Assembly: GCF_004801295.1 (NCBI RefSeq)
Contig: NZ_SSOC01000006.1
Location: 310,001 to 374,000, forward strand
From: Pseudothauera nasutitermitis
GTDB taxonomy: Bacteria > Pseudomonadota > Gammaproteobacteria > Burkholderiales > Rhodocyclaceae
Length of the DNA: 64,000 bases
Direction of reading: 5' to 3'
Made by a program: the position numbers and the translations under genes. Below, one piece after another: positions 52,666 through 61,420 of the stretch. Position 1 is the stretch's first letter. Each line of letters starts with the position of its first letter. The notes under the pieces were generated by a model. The model ran no database searches. It had not been told where the DNA came from and saw nothing but the letters and a program-made list of their open reading frames with translations.

Positions 52666-53832
52666 TTACAGTCCGGCAGCGGCCTTCAGCGCGGCGGCCT
52701 TGTCGGTCTGCTCCCAGGTGAATTCCGGCTCGTCGCGGCCGAAATGGCCGTAGGCGGCGGTCTTGGAGTAGATCGGGCGCAGCAGGTCCAGGGTCTGGAT
52801 GATGGCCTTGGGGCGCAGGTCGAAGTGGGCGCGGATCAGTTCGACGATCTTTTCGTCACTGACCTTGCCGGTGCCGAAGGTGTTCACCATCAGCGAAACC
52901 GGCTTGGCCACGCCGATGGCATAGGCTACCTGCACCTCGCACTTGTCGGCCAGGCCGGCGGCCACCACGTTCTTGGCCACGTAGCGGCCGGCGTAGGCGG
53001 CCGAGCGGTCCACCTTGGAGGGGTCCTTGCCGGAGAACGCGCCGCCGCCGTGGTGGGCCGCGCCGCCATAGGTGTCGACGATGATCTTGCGCCCGGTCAG
53101 GCCGCAGTCGCCGTGCGGGCCGCCGATGACGAAGCGGCCGGTCGGGTTGATCAGGTAGCGCACCTCGCCCTGCATCAGCTCCTTGGGCAGCACCGGCTTG
53201 ATGATTTCTTCGATCACCGCTTCGGAAAGCTGGGAGTGCGAGACGTCCGGGGCGTGCTGGGTGGATACCACCACGGTGTCGATGGCCGCCGGCTTGCCGT
53301 CCACGTACTTCACCGTGAGCTGGCTCTTGGCGTCCGGGCGCAGCCAGGGCAGGCGGCCGTCCTTACGCACCTCCGCCTGGCGCTGCATGATGCGGTGCGC
53401 GTAGTAGATCGGCAGCGGCATCAGGCTGGGGGTTTCGTTGGTGGCGAAGCCGAACATCAGGCCCTGGTCGCCGGCACCCTGGTCGAGATCCAGGCCTTCG
53501 CCTTCATTCACGCCCTGGGCGATGTCGGCGGACTGGCGGTTGATCGCCGCGAGCACCGCGCAGCTCTTGTAGTCGAAGCCGATGTCGGAATCGTTGTAGC
53601 CGATGCGGCGGATCACGTCCTGGGCAATCTCGCGGTAGTTCGGATGCGCGCTGGTGGTGATTTCGCCGGAAATGACCACCAGACCGGTGGATACCAGGGT
53701 TTCGCAGGCCACGCGGGCCTTCGGGTCCTCGGCCAGGATGGCGTCGAGCACGCCGTCGGAGACCTGGTCGGCGACCTTGTCCGGATGGCCTTCGGAAACC
53801 GACTCGGAGGTGAAGAGGAATTCTTTGGACAT
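52666..53832 (-). CDS. metK: S-Adenosylmethionine synthetase
   Basis: A 388-residue enzyme making SAM from methionine and ATP. Motifs: [46 protein letters not shown], the P-loop-like [22 protein letters not shown] and the C-terminal [16 protein letters not shown] six bases before ATG 53832 fixes the start; the longer open frame runs back through the riboswitch. Expression is probably set by the SAM-responsive leader and its terminator. Confidence 0.98.
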   Translation of the reverse strand: MSKEFLFTSESVSEGHPDKVADQVSDGVLDAILAEDPKARVACETLVSTGLVVISGEITTSAHPNYREIAQDVIRRIGYNDSDIGFDYKSCAVLAAINRQSADIAQGVNEGEGLDLDQGAGDQGLMFGFATNETPSLMPLPIYYAHRIMQRQAEVRKDGRLPWLRPDAKSQLTVKYVDGKPAAIDTVVVSTQHAPDVSHSQLSEAVIEEIIKPVLPKELMQGEVRYLINPTGRFVIGGPHGDCGLTGRKIIVDTYGGAAHHGGGAFSGKDPSKVDRSAAYAGRYVAKNVVAAGLADKCEVQVAYAIGVAKPVSLMVNTFGTGKVSDEKIVELIRAHFDLRPKAIIQTLDLLRPIYSKTAAYGHFGRDEPEFTWEQTDKAAALKAAAGL

Positions 53833-53851
53833 GCACTGCTCCAGAAACACA

Positions 53852-53893
53852 AAATCCCCGGTGACTCGGCGTCTTGGCCGGCTCCGGGGATTT
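53852..53893 (-). terminator. Intrinsic terminator in the metK leader (expression platform)
   Basis: AAATCCCCGG (53893-53884) pairs with CCGGGGATTT (53861-53852), then TGTGTTTC, ending 11 bases before the metK ribosome site. A terminator placed between an aptamer and its gene is the standard attenuation layout. Confidence 0.75.
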
Positions 53894-53907
53894 CGTCGAG
53901 CAGCGGA

Positions 53908-53976
53908 CGCTTTAGCAGAATTTGTGGTGCCGGATACGGCGCCGCCCTGCAAGTTGTCGTGTTAACTCGGCGGCTA
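53908..53976 (-). ncRNA. SAM-II-like riboswitch in the metK leader
   Basis: On the minus strand GCCGCC (53974-53969) pairs with GGCGGC (53946-53941) to form P1. The loop holds GAGTTAAC and ACTTGCAG. A small GCCG-TATC-CGGC hairpin and CACAAATT, then CTGCTAAAGCG (53918-53908), follow. UUAAC in L1, CUUGCAG, and a 3' GCUAAAG are the conserved parts of the SAM-II class, which occurs upstream of methionine and metK genes in alpha- and some betaproteobacteria. It starts at the predicted transcription start and is followed by a terminator, so SAM would switch metK off. The extra hairpin departs from the minimal consensus. Confidence 0.65.
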
Positions 53977-53983
53977 GGGGATA

Positions 53984-54012
53984 ATTATACGTTTTGAACC
54001 AGCCGGGTCAAA
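53984..54012 (-). promoter_or_regulatory. metK promoter
   Basis: TTGACC, a 16-base spacer and a perfect TATAAT (53989-53984) on the minus strand. Transcription should begin near 53977, at the start of the riboswitch. It is one of the most consensus-like promoters in the window. Confidence 0.8.
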
Positions 54013-54042
54013 CCGCATCCGGTCCGGAACGCCCGTTCGCGC

Positions 54043-54912
54043 ATGTTCACTACCCTGTTGTTCCGTGTCCTCTCGCGTCTGCCGTTGGCCTGGCTGCATC
54101 GTCTCGGCGGCCTCGCCGGCTCGCTGGTTTATCGTTTCGATGCGACCTATCGCCGCCGCCTGGAGGCAAACCTCGCGGGCGCCCTTGGCCGCCCGGATCC
54201 GGCCCTGGCCCGCGAGGCCGCGCGCCAGGCCGGTTGCCAGGCGCTCGAACTGCCCTGGCTGTGGCTGCGCCCGGCCGCCGAGGTGGTCGGCGCGGTTCGC
54301 AGGGTGGAAGGCTGGGAACTGGTCGAGGAGGCGCTGGCCGGCGGTGGTGGCATGCTGTTCCTCACCCCGCATCTGGGCTGCTTCGAGATCACCGCGCAGT
54401 ACATCGCCGCGCATGCGCCGATCACCGTGCTTTACCGTCCGCCGCGCCATGCCGCGTTGGGGCCGCTGATGCAGGCCGGGCGGGCGCGCGGGCAGATGAG
54501 CACCGCACCGGCGGACATCGCTGGGGTGCGCAAGTTGGTCAAGACCCTGCGCAGCCGTGAATCGGTCGGCATGCTGCCCGATCAGGCGCCGGGGGTCGGC
54601 GAGGGCGTGTGGGCGCCGTTCTTCGGCCGGCCGGCGTGGACCATGACCCTGGCCGCGCGCATGGCCGAGGTCAAGGGCGTTCGGGTGATCTACGTGTGGG
54701 CCGAGCGTCTGCCGCGTGGCGAGGGCTACGTGCTGCGCTTCAGTGCCGGACAGGAAGTGTTGCAGGGCGAACTGGCCGAGCGCTGCGCGACCATCAATCG
54801 CGAGATCGAGCGTCTGGTGCTGGCTTGTCCGGTGCAGTATCTGTGGGGATACGACCGCTACAAGCGTCCGCGCGGAGTGCCCGGGCCGGGCGAGGCGGAG
54901 GCTGCGGCATGA
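54043..54912 (+). CDS. Lipid A lauroyl-type acyltransferase 1
   Basis: A 289-residue LpxL/HtrB-family inner-membrane acyltransferase. The catalytic HX4E pair is His110 and Glu115 in TPHLGCFE, with LPDQAPGVGEGVWAPFFG and the C-terminal PVQYLWGYDRYKRP as further signatures. A single N-terminal anchor is short. It adds a secondary acyl chain to Kdo-lipid A. It overlaps the second acyltransferase gene by four bases and diverges from metK. Confidence 0.92.
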   Translation: MFTTLLFRVLSRLPLAWLHRLGGLAGSLVYRFDATYRRRLEANLAGALGRPDPALAREAARQAGCQALELPWLWLRPAAEVVGAVRRVEGWELVEEALAGGGGMLFLTPHLGCFEITAQYIAAHAPITVLYRPPRHAALGPLMQAGRARGQMSTAPADIAGVRKLVKTLRSRESVGMLPDQAPGVGEGVWAPFFGRPAWTMTLAARMAEVKGVRVIYVWAERLPRGEGYVLRFSAGQEVLQGELAERCATINREIERLVLACPVQYLWGYDRYKRPRGVPGPGEAEAAA

Positions 54913-55832
54913 GCACGGATCGGGGCGCACCAGATGGTTCCGGCGTGTTGTCGCGTGCCGTCAGCCATGCCGGCGTGGCGGTGCTGTGGGCGTTGCACTG
55001 GTTGCCGCTGTCGGTCCTTGCTCCGCTCGGTGGCATGCTGGGGGAATTGCTGTTTCGCCTGGCCGGCGCTCGACGGCATGTCGTGCGCACCAATCTGCGG
55101 CTTTGCTTCCCGGAATTGGGCGAAGGCGAACGTGAAGTGCTGGCGCGCCGCCATTTCCATGTGCTGGGCCGCAGCCTGCTGGAGCGCAGCCTTGCCTGGT
55201 GGGCGCCGCGGGCGCGCATGGAGCGCATCGTGCGGCTGGAAGGGGAAGAGCGCCTGCGCGGCCTGCTGACCAGTGGTCGCCCGGTGATTCTGCTGACTCC
55301 GCATTTCGTCGGGCTGGATATGGCCGGTACCCGGGTCACGATGTCCTTCGACATCGTCAGCATCTATGCGAACCAGAACAATCCGGTGTTCGAGCGCTGG
55401 CTATGGCATGGGCGCAGCCGCTTTGGCAACCAGTTGCTGGTTGCGCGCGAAGAGGGCGTGCGCGCTGCGGTGCGCGGCATGAAGCAGGGGCGGCCGTTCT
55501 ATTACCTGCCGGACATGGACTATCGCCGCAAGGACTCCATCTTCGTGCCGTTTTTCGGCGTACAGGCGGCCACCATCACGGGGCTGTCGCGCGTTGCGCG
55601 TTTGACCGGTGCGGCCGTGGTGCCCTGCGTGGCGCGCATGCTGCCGGGCGGGCAGGGTTACCGGGTCGAGCTGGGCGAAGCGTGGACGGATTTCCCGACG
55701 GCCGATGTCGAGGCCGACACCGCGCGGATGAACCGCTGGCTGGAAGAGGTGATCCGCACCATGCCCGAGCAGTATTACTGGGTGCACCGGCGCTTCAAGA
55801 CGCGCCCCGAGGGTGAGGCAAAGCCTTACTGA
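54909..55832 (+). CDS. Lipid A acyltransferase 2
   Basis: A 307-residue LpxL/LpxM-family paralogue of the preceding gene. The catalytic site is HX4D (His132, Asp137 in TPHFVGLD), with YYLPDMDYRRKDSIFVPFFG and PEQYYWVHRRFKTRP. Two tandem acyltransferases with E and D versions of the motif suggest sequential secondary acylation of lipid A, giving hexa-acyl product; which chain each adds is not readable. It is translationally coupled to the first. Confidence 0.92.
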   Translation: MSTDRGAPDGSGVLSRAVSHAGVAVLWALHWLPLSVLAPLGGMLGELLFRLAGARRHVVRTNLRLCFPELGEGEREVLARRHFHVLGRSLLERSLAWWAPRARMERIVRLEGEERLRGLLTSGRPVILLTPHFVGLDMAGTRVTMSFDIVSIYANQNNPVFERWLWHGRSRFGNQLLVAREEGVRAAVRGMKQGRPFYYLPDMDYRRKDSIFVPFFGVQAATITGLSRVARLTGAAVVPCVARMLPGGQGYRVELGEAWTDFPTADVEADTARMNRWLEEVIRTMPEQYYWVHRRFKTRPEGEAKPY

Positions 55833-56086
55833 GCCGGCGGTGTGCGGATGTCGTCGGCCGGGCGGTCCTGTTCCGCCAGGCGGCGCAAGGCGAAGGGAAA
55901 CGCCGCGCTGCCCAGCAAGGCGATTGCCGACACCAGCAGCGCCAGTCCGGCGGCGGGACCGCCGAGCAGTGGGTGCAGCCGGGCGAAATCGCCGGCCAGC
56001 AGGATCAGGCCGAGGAGCAGGCAGCACAGGCCCGGCAGGCCGAGCAGCCAGGTGGCGAGTGGAAGGGCGGTGCGCGAGCGGGACAT
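55826..56086 (-). CDS. Small two-helix membrane protein
   Basis: An 86-residue protein with two strong membrane helices (about 10-31 and 42-65: WLLGLPGLCCLLLGLILLAG and LGGPAAGLALLVSAIALLGSAAF) and a charged C-terminal tail. Convergent with the second acyltransferase, overlapping its end by seven bases. It is divergent from dapF. No family recognised. Confidence 0.65.
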   Translation of the reverse strand: MSRSRTALPLATWLLGLPGLCCLLLGLILLAGDFARLHPLLGGPAAGLALLVSAIALLGSAAFPFALRRLAEQDRPADDIRTPPAQ

Positions 56087-56179
56087 CGTCCGGCCATTCT
56101 CGCATACGGCGTCTGGCGCGGTGGACGCTGCGCGGAGGCTGGGGGAGAATGATTCATTACAGCCTCGCGGAAACCCCTC

Positions 56180-57013
56180 ATGTCCCAGCGTTTCACCAAG
56201 ATGCACGGCCTCGGCAACGACTTCGTCGTGCTCGATGCCACCCGCGCGCCGGTCGATCTGTCCGCCGAGCGGGTGCGCCGCATCGCCGACCGCCATTTCG
56301 GTGTCGGCTGCGACCAGTTGCTGGTGGTCGAGCCGGCCAGCCAGTCCGGTGTCGATTTCCGCTATCGCATCTTCAACGCCGACGGCGGCGAGGTGGAGCA
56401 ATGCGGCAACGGTGCGCGCTGCTTCGTGCGCTTCGTGCATGAGAAGGGGCTGACCGCCAAGCGCGAGATCCGCGTGGAGACGCGCGCGGGCATCATCGTG
56501 CCGCGCCTTGAGGACGACGGACAGGTCACCGTGGACATGGGCGTGCCGGTGCTGGAGCCGGCGCGCGTGCCCTTCGTGTCCGACTCCGACGCGGTGGTCC
56601 AGCCGCTGCAGGTAGGCGACGCCACGGTGGCGATCACCGCCGTGTCGATGGGCAACCCCCACGCCGTGCAGGTGGTCGCCGACGTCGATGACGCGCCGGT
56701 CACCGGGCAGGGGCCGCTGATCGAACGCCACGAACGCTTCCCCGCGCGCGTCAACGCCGGCTTCATGCAGGTGGTGGCCCCCACGCACATCCGCCTGCGG
56801 GTGTACGAGCGCGGCGCGGGGGAAACCCTGGCCTGCGGCACCGGTGCCTGCGCGGCGGTGGTGGCCGGCATCCTGCGCGGCCTGCTGGACTCGCCGGTAC
56901 GCGTGGATACGCGCGGCGGATCACTGAGCATCGCCTGGGACGGCCCGGGTACGCCGGTGCGCATGACCGGGCCCGCGGTCACCGTATTCGAGGGCGAGTT
57001 CGAACTCGCCTGA
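56180..57013 (+). CDS. dapF: Diaminopimelate epimerase
   Basis: A 277-residue PLP-independent epimerase converting LL- to meso-diaminopimelate for lysine and peptidoglycan. Catalytic cysteines are Cys75 (EQCGNGARC) and Cys219 (LACGTGACA). The start [16 protein letters not shown] is canonical. It heads a dapF-DUF484-xerC order common in proteobacteria. Confidence 0.97.
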   Translation: MSQRFTKMHGLGNDFVVLDATRAPVDLSAERVRRIADRHFGVGCDQLLVVEPASQSGVDFRYRIFNADGGEVEQCGNGARCFVRFVHEKGLTAKREIRVETRAGIIVPRLEDDGQVTVDMGVPVLEPARVPFVSDSDAVVQPLQVGDATVAITAVSMGNPHAVQVVADVDDAPVTGQGPLIERHERFPARVNAGFMQVVAPTHIRLRVYERGAGETLACGTGACAAVVAGILRGLLDSPVRVDTRGGSLSIAWDGPGTPVRMTGPAVTVFEGEFELA

Positions 57014-57053
57014 TATCCCACCGGCCCCGGCCGGGGTGCAGGAGCTCATGCTG

Positions 57054-57704
57054 ATGAATGCCGACGACGTCGTCCGTTATCTCAAGGATCACCCCGATTT
57101 CCTCGCCGAACATGGCGAGCTGTTCACCGAACTGACCGTACCGCACCCGCATGGCGGGCAGGCCATCTCGCTAGCCGAGCGCCAGTTGCACGCGCTGCGT
57201 GACAAGATCCGCCAGCTTGAGGGCAAGCTCGCCGAATTGATCCGCTTCGGCGAGGAAAACGACGAAATCGGCGAGAAAGTGCACCGCCTGTGCGTCGCCC
57301 TGCTGGAAGCGTCCGACTACGAGTCCCTGCGCCACGCCTTGTTCCACAACCTGCAGGAAGACTTCGCGGTGCCGCGCGTCGCGCTGCGCATCTGGAACAG
57401 TGTGATCACCCACGAAGGCGAGGATTTCTCCGAAGTCAGCGAGGCCGCGCGTTTCTTTGCCGGCGACCTGCGCCACCCGTACTGCGGCGCGCCGGGCAAT
57501 ATCGAGATCGTCGGCTGGTTCGGCGAGGGGGCGCCGCACGTGCGTTCGGTGGCCCTGGTGCCGCTGCACCGTGGCGCCCAGGTGTTCGGTCTGCTGGCGC
57601 TGGGCAGCGAAGAAGCCGAACGCTTCTACGCCGGCATGGGTACGCTCTACCTCGGCCGCATCGGCGACCTGGTGTCCACCGCCCTGCTGCGCCAGCTCGG
57701 CTGA
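57054..57704 (+). CDS. DUF484 family protein
   Basis: A 216-residue DUF484 (GAF-like) protein beginning MNADDVVRYLKDHPDFLAEHGELF. A short coiled coil (SLAERQLHALRDKIRQLEGKL) is followed by a GAF-like domain with SVALVPLHRGAQVFGLLALGS. AGGAG lies nine bases before this ATG and three before an alternative at 57048. DUF484 genes sit between dapF and xerC in many proteobacteria. The molecular function is unknown. Confidence 0.88.
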   Translation: MNADDVVRYLKDHPDFLAEHGELFTELTVPHPHGGQAISLAERQLHALRDKIRQLEGKLAELIRFGEENDEIGEKVHRLCVALLEASDYESLRHALFHNLQEDFAVPRVALRIWNSVITHEGEDFSEVSEAARFFAGDLRHPYCGAPGNIEIVGWFGEGAPHVRSVALVPLHRGAQVFGLLALGSEEAERFYAGMGTLYLGRIGDLVSTALLRQLG

Positions 57705-57716
57705 CGCGCCCTCGCC

Positions 57717-58637
57717 GTGGCGCCGCCCGACGATCCCAAGGCCTTGCCGGAGTGGGGTGAGGCCTATCTCGGCTGGCTCGCCACCCAGCGCCGGGCGGCC
57801 GGACACACGCTGGACAGTTACCGGGGCGACCTGCTGGCCCTGTGCAGGCTTGCCGAAGCCCGCCCCCCCGAAAGCCTGGGTACCCACGATATCCGCCGCT
57901 TCGTCGCCCGCCTGCATGCGGAGGGGCTGGGCGGGCGTTCGATCGCGCGGCGCCTGTCGGCCTGGCGCGGCCTGTTCAACTGGCTGGTGCGCCATCGCGG
58001 TCTGCCCGCCAACCCCGCCGAAGGCGTGCGTCCACCCCGTGCTCCGCGCCGTCTGCCCAAGGCGCTGACGCCGGATCAGGCTGCCGCCCTGCTCGATACG
58101 CAGCCCGTGGACGGGGCATTGGGCCTGCGTGACCGTGCGATGTTCGAGCTGCTGTATTCATCCGGGCTGCGTGTGGCCGAACTGGCCGCGCTGAATCTCG
58201 ACGCTGCGCACGAACTGGGCGAAGGCATGCTCACGGTGACCGGCAAGCGCTCCAAGACGCGCACTGTGCCGGTCGGTGGAAAGGCGCTGGAGGCTTTGCG
58301 CGCCTGGCTGGAGGTTCGTCCGACCCTGGCGTGCGTGGATGAGACGGCGCTGTTCGTCAGCCGCCAGGGCGCCCGTCTGAGCACCGCCGCCGTGCGGACC
58401 CGCCTGGCGCGCTGGGCGCGCGAATCCGGGCTGGGCGTGCATGTCCATCCGCACATGCTGCGGCACAGCTTCGCCAGCCACGTGCTGCAGTCGAGCGGCG
58501 ACCTGCGCGCGGTGCAGGAACTGCTGGGGCATGCCAGCATTCAGAGCACACAGGTGTACACACACCTCGATTTTCAGCATCTGGCCAAGGTCTATGACGC
58601 GGCCCATCCACGGGCACGCAAACGGGGGGGAGCTTAG
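57717..58637 (+). CDS. xerC: Tyrosine recombinase XerC
   Basis: A 306-residue site-specific recombinase that resolves chromosome dimers at dif with XerD. Catalytic residues: Arg152 (SSGLRVAEL), Lys177, His246 and Arg249 (HMLRHSF), His272 (LLGHASI) and nucleophile Tyr281 (TQVYTHLD). It starts at GTG 57717, 12 bases after the DUF484 stop. Position after dapF-DUF484 supports XerC rather than an integrase. Confidence 0.95.
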   Translation: MAPPDDPKALPEWGEAYLGWLATQRRAAGHTLDSYRGDLLALCRLAEARPPESLGTHDIRRFVARLHAEGLGGRSIARRLSAWRGLFNWLVRHRGLPANPAEGVRPPRAPRRLPKALTPDQAAALLDTQPVDGALGLRDRAMFELLYSSGLRVAELAALNLDAAHELGEGMLTVTGKRSKTRTVPVGGKALEALRAWLEVRPTLACVDETALFVSRQGARLSTAAVRTRLARWARESGLGVHVHPHMLRHSFASHVLQSSGDLRAVQELLGHASIQSTQVYTHLDFQHLAKVYDAAHPRARKRGGA

Positions 58638-58828
58638 CCGACTGCGGCCTGCACGCCATGTCGTTCGACTGGCAGGGGGTACAAGACGGAGGAGGCACGC
58701 CGGGGTGGCAGGACCGTGGTGTTTCGGGGTCTGCCCAAGTTGGGCATTGAGGGCTCTTCGGGGCGAATGGTCATCGGGTATTCTCGGCGCGATACAGCTG
58801 CCAGTGCCAGCCCCGGGGAGGCCTCTGC

Positions 58829-59359
58829 ATGCAGGGGTATGGGAGCGCAAACAACATGACAACTACATTGACCCCAACAGATCGAGCAGACAAGCGATCG
58901 GACGATGCGACGCGGGCAGAGGCCCAGCGCGTGTTCCGTTCCGTCGCGTTGCTGCTGGCGCGCTACGAGGTGCGCAATCTCAAGCGCATCTTCGAGGAGT
59001 TCGAGCGCGACATTCTGCTGCCCATCCTGCTGGGGGAGATTGCCCTGCATAACCTGGGCGAGCTGGAGAACGGCAAGGAGGTCAGTGCCCGGCCGCTCGA
59101 TCGCGACGAACCGTGCGATACCCGCAGCCTGCGGCCGTGCAACGCGTATTCCATCGCGGCGGCCACCGGATTGCCGCGCGAGACCGTGCGCCGCAAGATC
59201 GCCCGGTTGATCGAACTGGGCTGGATCAACCGTCGCCATAACGGTCATCTGTACGTCAGTTCCGAGGCCCTGGCCAAGTTCGGTGAATTGCTCTACTCGC
59301 GCGAATTGCCGGAGTTGCTCGCCATTGCCGACCGCGCACGACGCTTGATGGGACGCTGA
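58829..59359 (+). CDS. Winged-helix DNA-binding protein, uncharacterised
   Basis: A 176-residue protein. Residues 95-140 form a clear winged helix: NAYSIAAATGLPRETVRRKIARLIELGWINRRHNGHLYV. A helical N-terminal half (FRSVALLLARYEVRNLKRIFEEFERDILLPILLGEIALHNLGELE) precedes it and could dimerise or bind a ligand. A GGGGAGG seven bases before ATG 58829 supports this start; ATG 58856 is a second option. No family name is recognised. It is followed after 12 bases by a small gene and may form an operon with it. Confidence 0.75.
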   Translation: MQGYGSANNMTTTLTPTDRADKRSDDATRAEAQRVFRSVALLLARYEVRNLKRIFEEFERDILLPILLGEIALHNLGELENGKEVSARPLDRDEPCDTRSLRPCNAYSIAAATGLPRETVRRKIARLIELGWINRRHNGHLYVSSEALAKFGELLYSRELPELLAIADRARRLMGR

Positions 59360-59371
59360 CGCGCCAAGGCC

Positions 59372-59596
59372 ATGGAAACACGGGCCCGCCGCATCGTGCA
59401 GATACTCGAAAGCGAGGTGCTGGCCATCTGCGCGGACGCGGGACTGGCCTGCGACGACTTCAACCAGCTGCTGGAAAATCTGGAAAGCCACGACGAGACC
59501 ACCCGGCACCTTTCCGCGCCGGTCGCCGAGGCCTTGCGCAGCCTGCTCGCCCTGCGCCGCGACATGCTGGCCATCCGGGTGCCGCCCCGGCACTGA
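59372..59596 (+). CDS. Small helical protein, uncharacterised
   Basis: A 74-residue, mostly helical acidic/basic protein (ARRIVQILESEVLAICADAGLACDDFNQLLENLE). It starts 12 bases after the winged-helix gene. No motif or family is recognised. It may be an accessory partner of the upstream regulator. Because it is short, confidence that it is translated is moderate. Confidence 0.55.
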   Translation: METRARRIVQILESEVLAICADAGLACDDFNQLLENLESHDETTRHLSAPVAEALRSLLALRRDMLAIRVPPRH

Positions 59597-59674
59597 GCAT
59601 CTTGCCCTCGTCGTGCGTGACCGCAAGCCGCGAGAGCGGGTAGACTTCCGGCCCCGCCTTTTTTCCGTCCGATC

Positions 59675-60865
59675 ATGGCCCGTCTCATCCTCAAAGCCGG
59701 CAAGGAGCGCTCGCTGCTGCGCCGCCATCCCTGGATCTTCGCCGGATCGGTGGAGCGTCTGGACGGGCGGGCGCGTCCCGGCGACACCGTCGAGGTGGTG
59801 AGTGCGGAAGGCCGCGTGCTGGCGCGCGCGGCCTGGTCGCCGGCCTCGCAGATCCGTGCGCGGGTGTGGAGCTTCGACGACGATGGCGCCATTGACCACG
59901 CCTTCTTCAAGCGCCAGGTTGCACGCTCGGTCGCCCGCCGCGCCACCCATCCGCTGCTCGTCGGGCAGGATGGCGTGCGCCTGATCCACGGTGAATCGGA
60001 TGGCCTGCCGGGCGTCATCGCCGACCGCTACGGCGAGGTGGTGGTGGTGCAACTGACTAGCGCGGGCGCGGACAAATGGCGCGACGCCATCGTCGCCGCG
60101 CTGGTCGCGGCCACGGGTTGCCGCGCGGTGTATGAACGCTCGGATTCCGACGTGCGTGCGCTGGAAGGGCTGCAGCCGGTGGCCGGCTGGGCCTATGGCG
60201 AGGCGCCGGAAGGCACGCTGACCATCGTCGAGAACGGCGTCACCATGGAAGTGGACGTGGCCGGCGGACACAAGACCGGCTTCTACCTCGACCAGCGTGA
60301 CAACCGCCTGCTCACCGGCCGCCTGGCGGCGGGGCGGCGGGTGCTGAACTGCTTCTGCTACACCGGCGGCTTCTCGCTGCAGGCACTGGCCGGGGGCGCC
60401 GCAGCGGTACTGTCCATCGATTCTTCCGGGCCCGCGCTGGCCGTCGGCGCGCGCAATCTGGCGCTCAATCCGCAACTCGATGCGGCACGCGCCGAATGGC
60501 GCGAGGACGACGTGTTCGATGCCCTGCGCGCGCTGCGCGCGGAAGGCCGGCGCTTCGAGCTGATCGTGCTCGACCCGCCCAAGTTCGCGCCGTCCGCCGC
60601 GCATGCCGAGCGCGCCGCGCGCGCCTACAAGGACATCAACCTGCAGGCCTTCCGGCTGCTCGAACCCGGCGGCATCCTGATGACCTATTCGTGCTCCGGC
60701 GGCGTCGGGCTCGAACTGTTCCAGAAGATCGTCGCCGGCGCGGCGGTCGATGCCGGCGTGGAGGCGCGCATCCTGCACCGTCTGGCCGCCGCTGCGGATC
60801 ACCCGGTCGGGCTCGCGGTGCCAGAGGGCGAGTACCTCAAGGGGCTGGCCTGCCAGATCGGCTGA
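59675..60865 (+). CDS. rlmI: 23S rRNA m5C1962 methyltransferase (RlmI type)
   Basis: A 396-residue class I rRNA large-subunit methyltransferase. An N-terminal PUA domain (LKAGKERSLLRRHPWIFAGSVER) is followed by an EEHEE-type middle and the SAM domain: GHKTGFYLDQRDNR, VLNCFCYTGGFSLQALAGGAA, LIVLDPPKFAPS and MTYSCSGGV, with the catalytic Cys in YSCSG. It methylates cytosine 1962 of 23S rRNA in E. coli. It stands alone between small genes. Confidence 0.93.
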   Translation: MARLILKAGKERSLLRRHPWIFAGSVERLDGRARPGDTVEVVSAEGRVLARAAWSPASQIRARVWSFDDDGAIDHAFFKRQVARSVARRATHPLLVGQDGVRLIHGESDGLPGVIADRYGEVVVVQLTSAGADKWRDAIVAALVAATGCRAVYERSDSDVRALEGLQPVAGWAYGEAPEGTLTIVENGVTMEVDVAGGHKTGFYLDQRDNRLLTGRLAAGRRVLNCFCYTGGFSLQALAGGAAAVLSIDSSGPALAVGARNLALNPQLDAARAEWREDDVFDALRALRAEGRRFELIVLDPPKFAPSAAHAERAARAYKDINLQAFRLLEPGGILMTYSCSGGVGLELFQKIVAGAAVDAGVEARILHRLAAAADHPVGLAVPEGEYLKGLACQIG

Positions 60866-60880
60866 GGGCCCCGGCAAAGG

Positions 60881-60932
60881 AGCGTAGCCAGGCTCCGGGC
60901 GGCTGCAAATTCTTGTTCTGCCTCAAGGCGCG
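60881..60932. repeat. Degenerate copy of the 24.5-kb inverted-repeat element
   Basis: AGCGTAGCCAGGCTCC (60881-60896) matches the terminal ATCGTAGACAGGCTCT of the element at 24.5 kb at 13 of 16 positions. GGGCGGCTGC and then CCTCAAGGCGCG follow, as parts of the element's interior do. It has decayed and has no partner arm here. Confidence 0.45.
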
Positions 60933-61014
60933 GCCGCATGCAGCTGCCTAGGATGCCCTCCAGCGACCACCCGGCCAACGGGTGGCGCACTCCCAATCCC
61001 AAGAGAGCGCATCC

Positions 61015-61365
61015 ATGAACGAGTTGCCCCTGCTCAACGACACCTCCTTTCCCTTCGACGCGCGCGGCGTGGCCAAGCGCTTCCGCCACGCGGCGATCTT
61101 CGGCGCGCTGGAAGCGCTGATGGACGGCGAAACCATGCGCTTCGTGAACGATCACGATCCGCTGCCGCTGCTCGGCCAGATCCGCCAGCGTTACGGCGAT
61201 CAGGTGAGCATCGAGTACATCTCGCGCGAAGCGGAGCGCGTGGTCATCGACTTCACCATCACCTTGTCCGCGCGCGCGCAGCCGCCGGCAGCCGAGGCGC
61301 CCGCGCCGGCCACCGGTGGCGGCTGCGGCGGAGGGGGCGGCGGCTGCGGATGCTCCGGCGGCTGA
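61015..61365 (+). CDS. DUF2249 family protein with Gly/Cys-rich tail
   Basis: A 116-residue protein. The DUF2249/TusA-like core (FDARGVAKRFRHAAIFGALEALMDGETMRFVNDHDPLPLLGQIRQRYGD) has the NDHDP--L motif of the family. It ends in a glycine- and cysteine-rich tail with three Cys in GGGCGGGGGGCGCSGG. DUF2249 proteins accompany nitrite, NO or hemerythrin-like functions; a role in sulfur or metal handling is possible. Start at 61015 (MNELPLL). The gene is bracketed by two repeat remnants. Confidence 0.85.
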   Translation: MNELPLLNDTSFPFDARGVAKRFRHAAIFGALEALMDGETMRFVNDHDPLPLLGQIRQRYGDQVSIEYISREAERVVIDFTITLSARAQPPAAEAPAPATGGGCGGGGGGCGCSGG

Positions 61366-61396
61366 GCCGGCGGCCGGGGCGGATGCTCCGGTGGCT

Positions 61397-61420
61397 ACGA
61401 AAAAATCGTAGACAGGCTCA
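61397..61420. repeat. Solo terminal repeat of the inverted-repeat element
   Basis: ATCGTAGACAGGCTCA (61405-61420) equals the right end of the 24.5-kb element except for the last base. CTACGA (61395-61400) with TCGTAG (61406-61411) also makes a small hairpin around an A tract. The repeat provides the stop codon (61420-61418) of the convergent membrane protein gene. Confidence 0.6.

Noticed and set aside
58634-60877. 747-codon frame antisense to the winged-helix and rlmI genes
   Set aside because: The same antisense effect in GC-rich DNA. The plus-strand genes have ribosome sites and family motifs.
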